A DNA stretch of 64,000 bases from Antedon bifida (lineage: Eukaryota; Echinodermata; Crinoidea; Comatulida; Antedonidae), in assembly GCA_963402885.1 (NCBI GenBank), contig OY727102.1, positions 21,018,001-21,082,000 of the forward strand, written 5' to 3'. The position numbers and the translations under genes are program-made. Each line of letters starts with the position of its first letter. Position 1 is the stretch's first letter. Shown here one piece after another: positions 11,654-23,600 of this stretch. A model generated the notes under the pieces. The model saw only the letters and a list, made by a program, of their open reading frames with translations. It searched no databases and had not been told where the DNA came from.

Positions 11654-14600
11654 TTAAACAGTATGGGACATTGTCATATCGGTAGCCGATGTGGACACTC
11701 GGTTTTTGTTACGTTTCTGAAAGCATTCCTTTACCTAAAAAGAAACGGTATAACCATATAAGTGACGTACAGAAACGCAAAGTCACAAGGCGCCGTTTGG
11801 GACATTTTTACAATTACGCGGCGGTGCCGTTTTTTACATTTTCAGTCGCGCGCAAACGTGACTCTGCACACTATGTCGGTCGGTTGGTCGGCCGGTAGAC
11901 AAAACTTAAATTTGCGCACGCGACTGCAGCCATGTATATGGCCTTGTTAATTACGATGCGCCTTTTGGGTCTTTTTTAATTGTGCCAACAAAATACCGTT
12001 TGGTAAGATAGAATACTTTTTTTGCCAAAAAAAAATATTTTTTTCACACAATGATTCTGTCTTCAGAAAACGTTATATGTTAACGAAGTACATATATGAG
12101 GGCAAATGAATTGGAGGATGTATTAATGATATATTATAATATGATTTACCTCTTTGTCAAAAACACAATATACAAAGAATATGAATATTCCCTGGCTACC
12201 GTTAAGCAGGACAAATAGATATTCCATGACTGGCGTCGTGAGAACAAACGGACCAATAATCCATGTTGTTCCCATTATTGGCAATAGCATAGCCGTTCCT
12301 TTAGCAGCTTTTCTATTGGTCAAGATAAAAACAAAAATAATTGTTATAACGTTTTACTATGTAATAATTGTATTATTATTTATCTCGGTACTGTATCTGA
12401 TTTCCCCATAATCATATGAATATTTGGTACCACGTGTGTTTTACAATTATCTCCTAGTACATAATTAACATAACCTTGATATAAATAAGGTGCTGTTATT
12501 ATACTGTATTAAAAAAATATTCTATGATACTGGGCAATATCGTAGTACCTGTACTGTATGTGGACAGCACTGAGAAACGCGTAATAATCTATGCGTGGAG
12601 CTGATAAAGATGTTTCTGCTAACTTTTATTCCATATTATATAACACCTAAATAAATTCCTGTCATTTGATTGGACGATTATGGGTCACATGGCGTACAAT
12701 AGTACGCACTATTCACGTTTATTTACTTCACGTTCCATACTATAACATATCATAAGCACGTGTCTAAAGTCCCGTTTTCACTCGGAAAATTTCGTTATGC
12801 TTATAGGAACAATGCTATACTAAAAAAATAATAACTTAAAATAATTATATATTTACCGCATTTGTTTCGAGTTTGGCGTCTCTCCTCTTGACTTTCCAAC
12901 CATTCTCTTAGATCGTTTGTAAATAACGTTCACAACAATTGCCATGACAACAGTGTTAATCTTGGAGAGAAAAAAAATAAATAAAGATTCTGACAGAACC
13001 AATAAGGTTATATGCATAATAATGCGTATAACCTAATAAACAATTTTTGATAGCTGTTGCGTATAGAATAAAAGAAACATTCAAGCAATATTTACCGTAA
13101 GAATCAGTATGGCAGGTGCTATGAAGGCCCATCTCATTGTCGATTCAAGCCAACAGCTTTGAAATTAAAAGTAACAATTTGTTAATATATTACGAAGACT
13201 CGTACAGAAGTGCAATCATTTTCAAATCATTTAAATCGATATTTTTAGTTGTGATACTTCTGCTTTTGATGTCATTTTTAATAATATATAAATCCGTTTG
13301 TTTTCCTTGTTCTTTTTTATGTAAACCTAATGTATATTTTATGGCGATCCTGTATTTGTGTTTTTCTTTATACACTGTTGGATCTTGAATAAAATAAATA
13401 TAAAAATTTAGATTATTCGTAAGTTATTATTAATATACAATTGCAATAACTATATTCGGAACCCCAAATCTTCGTATCAAGAGCGTGTCATAGACTCACT
13501 ACAAGAAATCACAATATTAATACTTCAATGTTGTTTGTTGTAAAAAAGATGCACTGATCATGTTTGAATAAAATGCTTAAGCCAAAATATTAGAGGGAAT
13601 TCATGATTTAATGATTTCTTGATAGCGATACAATAAAGATTGAACAATGGAGCAATATTTATACTATGTTAAAGATGTATTGTCCCCCAAAACATGAAAA
13701 ATAAAGATTAATTAATAGGTTATTGTGTAGTTCTAATAAAGTTAATCACTTCCTTAAAAAAATATTAAAAATGATGGTTAAATTCAACCAAAATTACATT
13801 GGCTGGCAGCCAATTTGCTTATTTTAGGTAAATATTTTTTGTGAAAGTGAATAACTATTATGTGACATTAAAATGGCATATTTAACAAAATATTTTTTTT
13901 CAGGGGGAAAATACATCTTTAAAGTAAAACAAAAACAAACTGACATGTTTTGTATGTAGGTCCCAACCACTGATCTTGCCACAGAAGTACAAAACACAAT
14001 GACTAGTGGGATTCCATAACACAGGAACATATAATATCTAAGTCGGTTATGTCGGCTTGGTTTTGGAGATACTTTAAAATACAAGTATACAGCTTCGCCA
14101 CACATCCAAGTAAAAGCATTGAGAGAAGTCAGATGAAGAAATATGCTGATTATCTTACACGCCGTCTGTGAAAATAAAAGAGTTGGGTTGTCATATACTG
14201 CACCTAATTCACATAATACACAATGTGGACCTACAGAAACTAAATGTTGCAATAAGGCCGGCCACGTAAAAAAAGGTCTGTATTCCCTCCAATGATTGTT
14301 TCCCCTTGCTGATGAACTGAAATGGTAAAATTAATTTGGAACGTCTAATTTTAAAACTACTTGTAAAGAAAATTGTACTCAGATTTTGAGTATATTGTAG
14401 TCATTTAAGCTCCGTCTACACTCTATTAAACTAGTTTGACAAAAAGTGTCCTGTGCCCAAAAATGTTAGTGATATGACATCATCATGTGCATATAATTGG
14501 CACAACATCATTTTGCAAGTAATTAGTGTTTACCTCCTAGAAATATTAAAGATGTATTTAGTGTTACCTTATATTCAGTCTTTTCAATTCCGAAGAGAAA

Positions 14601-17600
14601 CAGAAACTGCATCAGAATCAGATTGATAACCAAGTTCTTGTGTATCGAATTGCGATGAGATTTCCATAATTCTCTAGAAACGTTTTCATATGAGATTAGT
14701 TATTTGAGAAAAAAATATATAGATTTCGTGGGCGCATGATATTGAGTCATGGGTACATTGAAGAGGTACAAAACCGAGTATTGACCCGGCTAAACTAAGG
14801 ATTGCTAATCTGGATAATATGTAGGCCTATGTTAAGAAGAAAAACTGAGCAATTTCGGTAAATGGCAAAAGTACGCACAAACAACTTACGAGAAATAGCA
14901 GTAGATTCCAAGAGTAACACTCAGAGCAATGAGAGAGCAGTAGATACAAATTCTCGACAACTTACGTAGGCCTATATCACTCTCAAGAGGCTATAGGATA
15001 TAACAATTGTTAAAAACGTCTAAACAAAACATTACAGTACTTAAGTTTAATATACCAATATACCGCGTGTAAACTTTTCTCATATTATTCTATCCTACAA
15101 TACAAAATATGTACAAGATTCTCAGTGCTGTATCTCCACATACGACAACTTTTGCCAAGTACCATAGAAACATTCTGCAATACAGCATCACATGTGTACC
15201 ACACGGTGTGTGTGTCATGTAAGATTAGGTTAAGAGTTATCATACCAGAAAGTACATGTGAAACACATGTAATGCTGTTTTACCAAATATTCCTATGATA
15301 CTGAAAAAATCTAGATACAGTACCAAGAATCGGGTACAAAGTGGATAATAGAGATCTAGAACAAGTGAAATAATTATTTCAGTACCTCTGGTGAATTACT
15401 AATCTTCATGAATACTCCAAAGCTGGTGATATGTTCCGAAGAGCAATTTATTCTGTCTTTGGTATTGTTAGTTGTCATACCTCTATTACTCCAACCCCTA
15501 TAATATTCAATAAAAATGAGATGAGAAACAGACGTTGAGCACTTTTAAAAAGATAAAAATGGTAAAGTTATTTGTCTTCAAGCTTAACTTGAGTGGAGCA
15601 TGTGCACTAACTTATATTCTTATACTCTTTTAAAGGAAGTAATTGGTTGGAACTGGTTGGAACTGATTGGAACTGGTTGGAACTGGTTGGAATTAGTGGC
15701 CTCTACTAGACATTCCTTGAAAGGATTTTGCTTCATTATATTAGGTAAGAGTTGGATTCATGAGACTGTAGTGACCTGAACGGATACGTTTAATTTGTGG
15801 ACAAAAAATCTCACCGTTTGTTTTCATCGTAAAAAAGGCAAATTGTCTCAGTTCCATTTTCGATTTCTGTCAGCAATGTCTAAAATAGTAAAGGTTTTAA
15901 GTAGAATCAGAGGTTTAAGCATATTAAAGTTACTCCTACTTTACCTACAGTAACCCTCTAAATAATCTCTCACTATGAAAAAAAAACGACCACATATATT
16001 AAGATATATTAATAATAATATCCTGGACTTATATAGCGCCTAATGTTGTGAAACCTCTAAGCGCTGCACATTATTACCACAGGATCAAACACGTATGGAA
16101 ACATACTCCCATAATGCAGCTAGTAATCAGCGCAAAGTTGTGTCCTGATCTAACCGGTACCTTATACACCTGGGTGGAGAGAGGCTAACGTAAGTAAAGT
16201 ATCTTGCCTAAGGATATGTAAGGTAATGTCAGGAGAGGATTCCAGAAAACGTGATACTGTACGATGTTTTGTATCTATAGACATGATAATATTGCTCGTG
16301 TATCGGGTGGGCTAATAAGCACCATTTAGGCCCGTTTAAACTAGGACGATAACGATCGATGATAAATAGATAAACATACATTTTTCTTACATAAAACAAA
16401 ATAAATTGGAAAAGTTTTTCGTCTACCACTATATGACAATCATCTAATGCTGTCTTTGATCATTTTAATATTTAACAAAATCTAATCAAATGACGTCATG
16501 ATCAATAAAAACAATAAAATCGTATTGTCATTATAATATTGCTCAAATTAATCATGACGTCATTTGATTGGACGTGTGAAAATATTATTTTCATCAAAGG
16601 CAGCATAGATGGTTATCCTAGTTCTAGGATAAAACTTCTTAGATTTCTTTTGTAAATGGGCCTTTACATGTAAGGGATGTGAATGATATATCCCTAACAT
16701 ATATCATTAACAATTTACCTTATTTTCATGAAAGTTTAATGACGCCTTTAATTTCATTAAATTGTTTCCAATATCATAAACACTGCATGAGAACATCTCC
16801 GTCAAATAGCGAAATTCAGCCTTGTCTTCTTTCCTAAATAATCATGAATAAAACATATTTATTTGTTGACGATATAGGTATACTTAAACAGTCAAGGTAA
16901 AGTGTATTTATAAGGTTTAAACTTCATAGCAGATTTACATTATCATCAATAATAATATGAATAATATTATCCATAATTGTAATCATGATTTAAGACGTTA
17001 TCAATTACATTTTGAACGAATTTTTAAAGTTTCGTATTCAATAATAGAGTAAGTTTTCTCTGTTTTAATATAGATAATATATGTAATATCATATTTAAAA
17101 CTAGAACAATGGGAAAGTACAGGGTCTGCATATTTCTCCTCATTAGGTTCCTACAGAAGCCACGATGCCTTATTTATTTCATTTTCATTTCATTTATTTT
17201 TTCGACGAATAAACATTAACATAATACAGAACAGAAACAAAGGACATGGTCAGGGGCAACTAAAGCAAAAAAATTACTATAACTCAAAGAGTCAGTTGCC
17301 CCTAAATTAAAAAAAAAACAACTTACAATTCATTAATATAAACGGTTTCGTTTACAGTCTTGTTTTTGGTAATTTGGTTATAACTCCATGTTGCAATAAC
17401 AAGTAAGTCAACTAAAGTGTAAACAAATAAAATACAATATTCTTCCATCTTTACGCAAATCCGCAGATTTTTATTATAATTATTTTTATTTTAATACAAT
17501 ACCAATCATGCTACAGTCAAGATATACATAATAATATATTGTATATGTTTTTCTTTAATCTCGCCTAATGGACACTTTCAGGTTAGAAATACAAATAGGT

Positions 17601-20600
17601 TAATAGGTTCATATAGCACTCGTAGACTCGTACATGTTGATGTCACTTATTTTCATGCAGATAGAAAGTCAATGTTTAAAGTATGGCTACATAACAATGA
17701 TATTTTAGAGTTATACTTACCTTCTTTATTGCTTTGTATTTGAAGAGTAAACTCCATGTTACTTTCATTATAAAGGTTCATTTCACCTCTTATCAATTCA
17801 TTACCGCTAGCTTTCTGTACTTTGGCAAGTCCAACTAGAAAAGTGAGAAATAACAAATATAGTCACACGTATCACCACGAGTTCTGCAGAAATGAGTTAA
17901 GCTTGGTTCCCACTACGACGCAACACAATGACGTAAACGCAACGCAAGCGAGTTGACTAATGACAAGCGACATTCGTAATCGTAATTACGAAAGATCTGT
18001 TTACACTATCAAACTAGTTTGACAAAAAAAATGTAATTTGCCCAAATATGGTAGTGTTATTCCCAAATATGGTAGTGATATTCCCAAATATGGTAGTGAT
18101 ATGACACCATCATTTCCATATATGGGCACATCACAATTTTTTGTTACATAAAGTTTGATAGTGTAGACAAGGCTTTACTCTCACTATGCTATGTGTATAC
18201 AACTTAGTAATAGTATATGAAAAATATTCCTCACCATAATTTTCTTCTCCAAATACTAGTTCTTTTTGTACTTTTATGTCTTCTAGTTGAGAAAACACCT
18301 GCATTTCAAACTCCTTGAAATCATTCACGATTGAGTTCTAAAAGAAAACACACGAGAATTTACACACATGAAATGTATCGCTAGTCACGTTGGAAATATT
18401 GTCATTTCTAATACTAATTTGTCAACAGAAAACAATTTTGTGTTTTTTTATTTAACAAAATATTATTTTGTTTGGACAGTCATACAGAACGCAAATGTGT
18501 GCCTGATGAATGAATCGATTTTGAAAATGATGAATTTAATATTTAAAAAAAAAACTTGCAATATTGTATATGTCGCAAACGACATGGGAATTGCATCTGA
18601 AATGCATTGTATGATTATAGGCTAAATAGGATTTTAAGCTTGGTTCCCACTAGATACACAACGTAATGCAACGTAAGAAAATGCCCTTCCAATAATTGTG
18701 TTTACTCCGGCCTGCATATGAAATCAAACCTGCGATGTTTGCAGCACTGTTGCGTCGTCGGTTCCCACTTGTGATTACGCAATATAGCACTTTGCGTCGA
18801 TATGTCGTTGCGTTACGTGTCGTTGCGTTACGTTGCGTCGTTGCGTTACGTTGCGTTGCGTCGCTAGAAGTGGGAACCACGCTTAAGCTTGGTTCTCACT
18901 AGCGACGCAACGCAGCGATGTAACGCAACGTAAGTGATTTGACCAATTACAAGCGATGGATTATTCGAACAGTGGTTTCATTGGTCAACTCGCTTGCGTT
19001 GCGAGTTCGTCCTTTCGTTGCGTCTCTAGTGGGAACCACGCTTTAATGCTTGGTTCCCACTAGAGACGCAACACAAAGACGTAACGCAACGTAAGTGAAT
19101 TGACCAATCCGAACTGTCGCTTGTCATTGGTTAACACGCTTGCGTTGCGTTTACGTCCTTGCGTTACGTTCTAGTGGGAACCAAGCTTAAGGGCGATAAC
19201 GCGTACATACTCGAATACTAACCTCAGTAGTAGGATCTGAACAGCTAAATCCAGTTGTTTCGCCTGTACAATCTGTAATGAACAATAACGGGTTTAATTA
19301 TTTACCCGTGAATAAATTGGTTGATATCACTCACTTTCAGGTAGGTCATTCGGGTAGCGATATTTCTTTTCGTATGTAAGTTGGGGACCCCGCATGAAAC
19401 GTCATAAAATAAACATGAATATTCATTAGCCATATCCATAAGGTGTAACGTAAGAATTGAGCAAACTACAATTCGCAAATGCAAACGCTTTTTGTCGAGC
19501 CGTCTGTGTAGTCGAGTGGATTAGACTAGCATGTCGATGTAGGGGTTCGAATCCCATGAGCAACTTCTTTTTATAGTGAGAAAGATTATTTAGGGGGTTA
19601 GGTTTAGTTATATTTAGGAAGTAGATTGGCTATCTTTCACATAAGTGGTCCCCAACTTATGTAGGAAAATAAATTTGGATCCGGGTAAATTATTGAGCCT
19701 GGCCGAGTCCATAGAAATAGATTATGCGATTATTGTTTCGTTTCTAGAAGTAACATACAAAGAACAAATAATAATAATAATAATATTGCTAAAAATAAAA
19801 ATGAGTAATTGCGAGAAGTACTAAAATAATTGTAATCATATAGGTCTTACCTGTAACGTTGACATCAAACATACAAGTGCCATTATTACCAGCAGTGTCA
19901 TAAACGATACAAGTAACATTTGTTAAACCAATTTCAAACGGAGATTCCTTTCCTGGACTACAAGTAGCCAATAGTCCTTCGGTGTCAACGTTGTCACTAA
20001 CCACTGGGTCATCCCATGTCACCGTAGTTAGATTAGACCATGTGTTAACTTGCATAAACTCTGGACACGTTATATTCGGCTTTGTTTTGTCTGAGTTTAA
20101 TACAAGCAAGTTATATTTTAGTATAAACTAAATGTTAACTCACTCTCCACCAATCACTTTTCATTTATTTAGGTCTATATACCATCCGTTCATCATTCCT
20201 TATATATTAATTATCTGTTAATACATGTATAGCATGAATGTCCATTAATTTGAACAATATAGTTTATTGTTCGATATTTACTTGCCTGTAACTATGACAT
20301 CAAACACACAGCTGTCATGGTTACCAGCAATGTCTTTAACGGTACACGTGACATTTGTTAAACCAATTTCAAACGCAGATTTATTTCCTGGACTGCAAGT
20401 AGCTCGCCTTTCAACAGCAACGTTGTCACTAACCGTTGGTTCCCTCCATGTCACCGTAGTTTGTCTGGACTTCGCATCAAAGTCCACAGCCTCTGGACAA
20501 GTTATATTCGGCTTTGTATTGTCTATAAATAGTAGGAATCAATTAAGTAAATGATGCCAGTAAGGTAATTTGATTTGTACAGTATTACTAGTGACAGTGT

Positions 20601-23600
20601 TATTTATTTACCCATCAGTGTATCGATTTGATTCTTCAAGATCTATATATGCCCTACCTCATTCATTTACATTTATTTAAAATGTGTTTTCTTTTATAAG
20701 GAAATGGCACAATAGCATACACTTTGGTATATGCAATATATGGCCATTCATTTCTTCATCAATTTATTCGGACTCCCATTCTGTATAATTTGTCTATGTA
20801 GTTGCAATATGCAACATGCAATCTACATTCTATTTCTTACCTGTAAGGTTGACACCAAACATACAAGTGTCATTATTACCAGCAGTGTCATTAACGGTAC
20901 AAGTGACATTTGTTAAACCAATTTCAAATTGTGATTGGTTCTTAGGATCACAAGTAGCTGAAAGTCCTTCGGTATCAACATTGTCACTAACCACTGGGTC
21001 GTCCCATGTCACCGTAGTTAGATTGGACTCCGCGTCAATTTTCATATACTCTGGACAAGTTATGTTCGGCTTTGTATTGTCTGAGTTTGATTGAAAGAAA
21101 ATTAAGCAGTAAAAACTAAATAGAATAAAGTAGTTTATTCGTTAAATCACACACTCAACCACTCACTTTTCATTTCTAATAAGGTGAGTGCTGCCAGCAG
21201 ATCATGGACATATTCCTACGAATCTCCTCAAACAATTATACTTGAAGATTGAGGGGAGAGATTTGCAATCTGTGACTGGCTGGAGATGGGGTACAGCATT
21301 CTACCAGCTCTATTTTTCAAAATGTCCATAGCTTCGCCCCAACCATGATGGTGGAGACTTAATTTCATATTTCAATGAATAAATGCAATTTCCGGGGACC
21401 TAGCAGCTCAATTATTCAAAATTTCTGTCCAGAATATATAAATAGCTGTTATGTCTTCATACATTGTCGATTAATTTTAATAATAATATTTCTTTATTAA
21501 TCGATCGTTACTCTTACCTGCAACTCGGATATAAAACATACAAGTGTCATGATTACCAGCAATGTCATAAACGATACAAGTAACATTTGTTAAACCAATT
21601 TGAAAAAAAGATTCGTTTCTTGGGCTACAAGTAGCTGAAAGTCCTTCGTTATCAACATTGTCACTAACCACTGGGTCGTCCCATGTCACCGTAGTTAGAT
21701 TGGCCTTCGCATCAACGTCCATAAACTCTGGACAAGTTATATTCGGCTTTGTATTGTCTATAAATAGTAGGAATCAATTAGGTAAATGATGCCAGTAAGG
21801 TAATTTGATTTGTACAGTATTACTAGTGACAGTGTTACTTATTTACGCATCAGTGTATCGAATCTTGATTCTTCAAGATCCATATAGGCCCTACATCATT
21901 TATTTAAAATCTGTTTTCTTTTATAAGAAATCCACAATGGAATGTGCAATATATGGCCATTCATTTCTTCATCAATTTATTCGAACTCCCATCCTGTATT
22001 AATTCGTCCACTCAATCATTTATATTACATGCAACTTACATTCTATTTCTTACCTGTAACGTTGACATCAAACATACAAGTGTCATTATTACCAGCAGTG
22101 TCATAAACGGTACAAGTGACATTTGTTAAACCAATTTGAAAAAGAGATTCGTTTCTTGGGCTACAAGTAGCTGAAAGTCCTTCGTTATCAACATTGTCAC
22201 TAACCACTGGGTCGTCCCATGTCACCGTAGTTAGATTGGCCTTCGCATCAACGTCCATAAACTCTGGACAAGTTATATTCGGCTTTGTATTGTCTATAAA
22301 TAGTAGGAATCAATTAAGTAAATGATGCCAATAAGGTAATTTGATTTGTACAGTATTACTAGTGACAGTGTTACTTATTTACGCATCAGTGTATCGAATC
22401 TTGATTCTTCAAGATCCATATAGGCCCTACATCATTTATTTAAAATCTGTTTTCTTTTATAAGAAATCCACAATGGAATGTGCAATATATGGCCATTCAT
22501 TTCTTCATCAATTTATTCGAACTCCCATCCTGTATTAATTCGTCCACTCAATCATTTATATTACATGCAACCTACATTCTATTTCTTACCTGTAACGTTG
22601 ACACCAAACATACAAGTGTCATTATTACCAGCAGTGTCATAAACGGTACAAGTGACATTTGTTAAACCAATTTGAAAAAGAGATTCGTTTCTTGGGCTAC
22701 AAGTAGCTGAAAGTTCTTCGATATCAACGTTGTCACTAACCACTGGGTCATCCCATGTCACCGTAGTTTTTCTGGACTCCGCATCAGTTTCCATAGAGGC
22801 TGGACACGTTATATGCGGCTTTGTTTTGTCTGAGTTTAATAGAAATTTAAGCAGTATAAACTAAATAGTTTAAATTAGCTGGTCGATCGTTCATTAACTC
22901 GCACATTCAACGATTCACTTTTTATTTATCTAATCTACTATTCTGTGTCAGTCCATGTCGTTTAGGCGAGGTGGTCGATTATGAGCGGTCATTTAACGCC
23001 ACATTTGAGGGTGCCATGTTTGCACAAATGTGGTTGTTTGCACATTTGAGGGTGCCATGTTTGCACAAATATGCTTGTTTGCACATTTGAGGGTGCCATG
23101 TTTGCACAAATGTGGTTGTTTGCACATTTGAGGGTGCCATGTTTGCACAAATATGCTTGTTTGCACATTTGAGGGTGCCATGTTTGCACAAATATGCTTG
23201 TTTGCACATTTGAGGGTGCCATGTTTTTACAAAATGTGGTTGTTTGCAGATTTGAGGGTGCCATGTTTGCACAAATGTAGTTGTTTGCGCATTTGAGAGT
23301 GCCATGTTTGCACAAATGTAGTTGTTTGCAGATTTGAGGGTGCCATGTTTGCACAAATGTAGTTGTTTGCACATTTGAGGGTGCCATGTTTGCACAAATA
23401 TGCTTGTTTGCACATTTGAGGGTGCCATGTTTGCACAAATATGCTTGTTTGCACATTTGAGGGTGCCATGTTTGCACAAATATGCTTGTTTGCACATTTG
23501 AGGGTGCCATGTTTGCACAAATATGCTTGTTTGCACATTTGAGGGTGCCATGTTTGCACAAATATGCTTGTTTCCACATTTGAGGGTGCCATGTTTGCAC

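Larger units (their letters stand above)
11654..14990 (-). other. Receptor B seven-transmembrane exons and tail
   Basis: TM1 14990-14890 (LSRICIYCSLIALSVTLGI), TM2 14673-14568 (IHKNLVINLILMQFLFLFG), TM3-TM4 14165-13945 (FTWMCGEAVYLYF and YYMFLCYGIPLVIV), extracellular loop 2/TM5 13156-13096 plus 12960-12857 (CWLESTMRWAFIAP, then NTVVMAIVVNVIY), TM6-TM7 12312-12150 (KGTAMLLPIMGTTWIIGPF and LLNGSQGIFIFFVYC), tail 11734-11654. These are the family B2 (adhesion) hallmarks: IHKN(L), W-M-xx-E in TM3, CWL in loop 2, LLP..G.TW in TM6, LN..QG.FIF in TM7. Only about 30 residues follow TM7. Confidence 0.93.
15386..19272 (-). other. Receptor B GAIN domain and GPS exons
   Basis: Seven exons: 19272-19223 (DCTGETTGFSCSDPTTE), 18337-18235, 17834-17721, 17411-17327, 16833-16719, 15879-15815, 15497-15386. 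The last two encode the GPS: TICLFYDENKRGWSNRGM then INCSSEHITSFGVFMKI. The canonical GPS reads W...GC...C.CxHLT; here the Trp, one Cys of each expected pair and the H-[LI]-T cleavage triad are kept, while the Cys after W...G is Met and the second Cys of C.C is Ser. The tethered agonist after the cut, TSFGVFMKI, keeps the conserved hydrophobic pattern. Confidence 0.88.

Noticed and set aside
11654-11668. C-terminal MSHTV as a PDZ-binding motif
   Set aside because: The class I motif needs Ser or Thr at the -2 position; here it is His, so the claim is not supported.
14250-14318. An additional coding exon between TM2 and TM3 in B (and its counterpart near 36080-36150 in C)
   Set aside because: The stretch has an acceptor-like edge and is similar in both genes, but a T-run length difference shifts the frame, and TM2 joins directly to TM3 in phase (EKTEYK to TACKII) as in other adhesion GPCRs.
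18368-18625. An 85-codon plus-strand open frame
   Set aside because: It lies in a receptor B intron and has no recognisable domain, and the similar region of receptor C (about 41168-41425) does not keep the frame.
19495-19562. A functional tRNA gene
   Set aside because: The A and B boxes are good, but the acceptor stem and anticodon arm do not form, and the segment is inside a repeated TIR element.
20267-21094. Plus-strand open frames over the HYR exons (also at 3102, 4014, 45211, 46045, 46879 and others)
   Set aside because: They mirror the reverse-strand HYR exons, which have conserved domains and splice sites; the antisense peptides have no domain and vary with the exon sequence.
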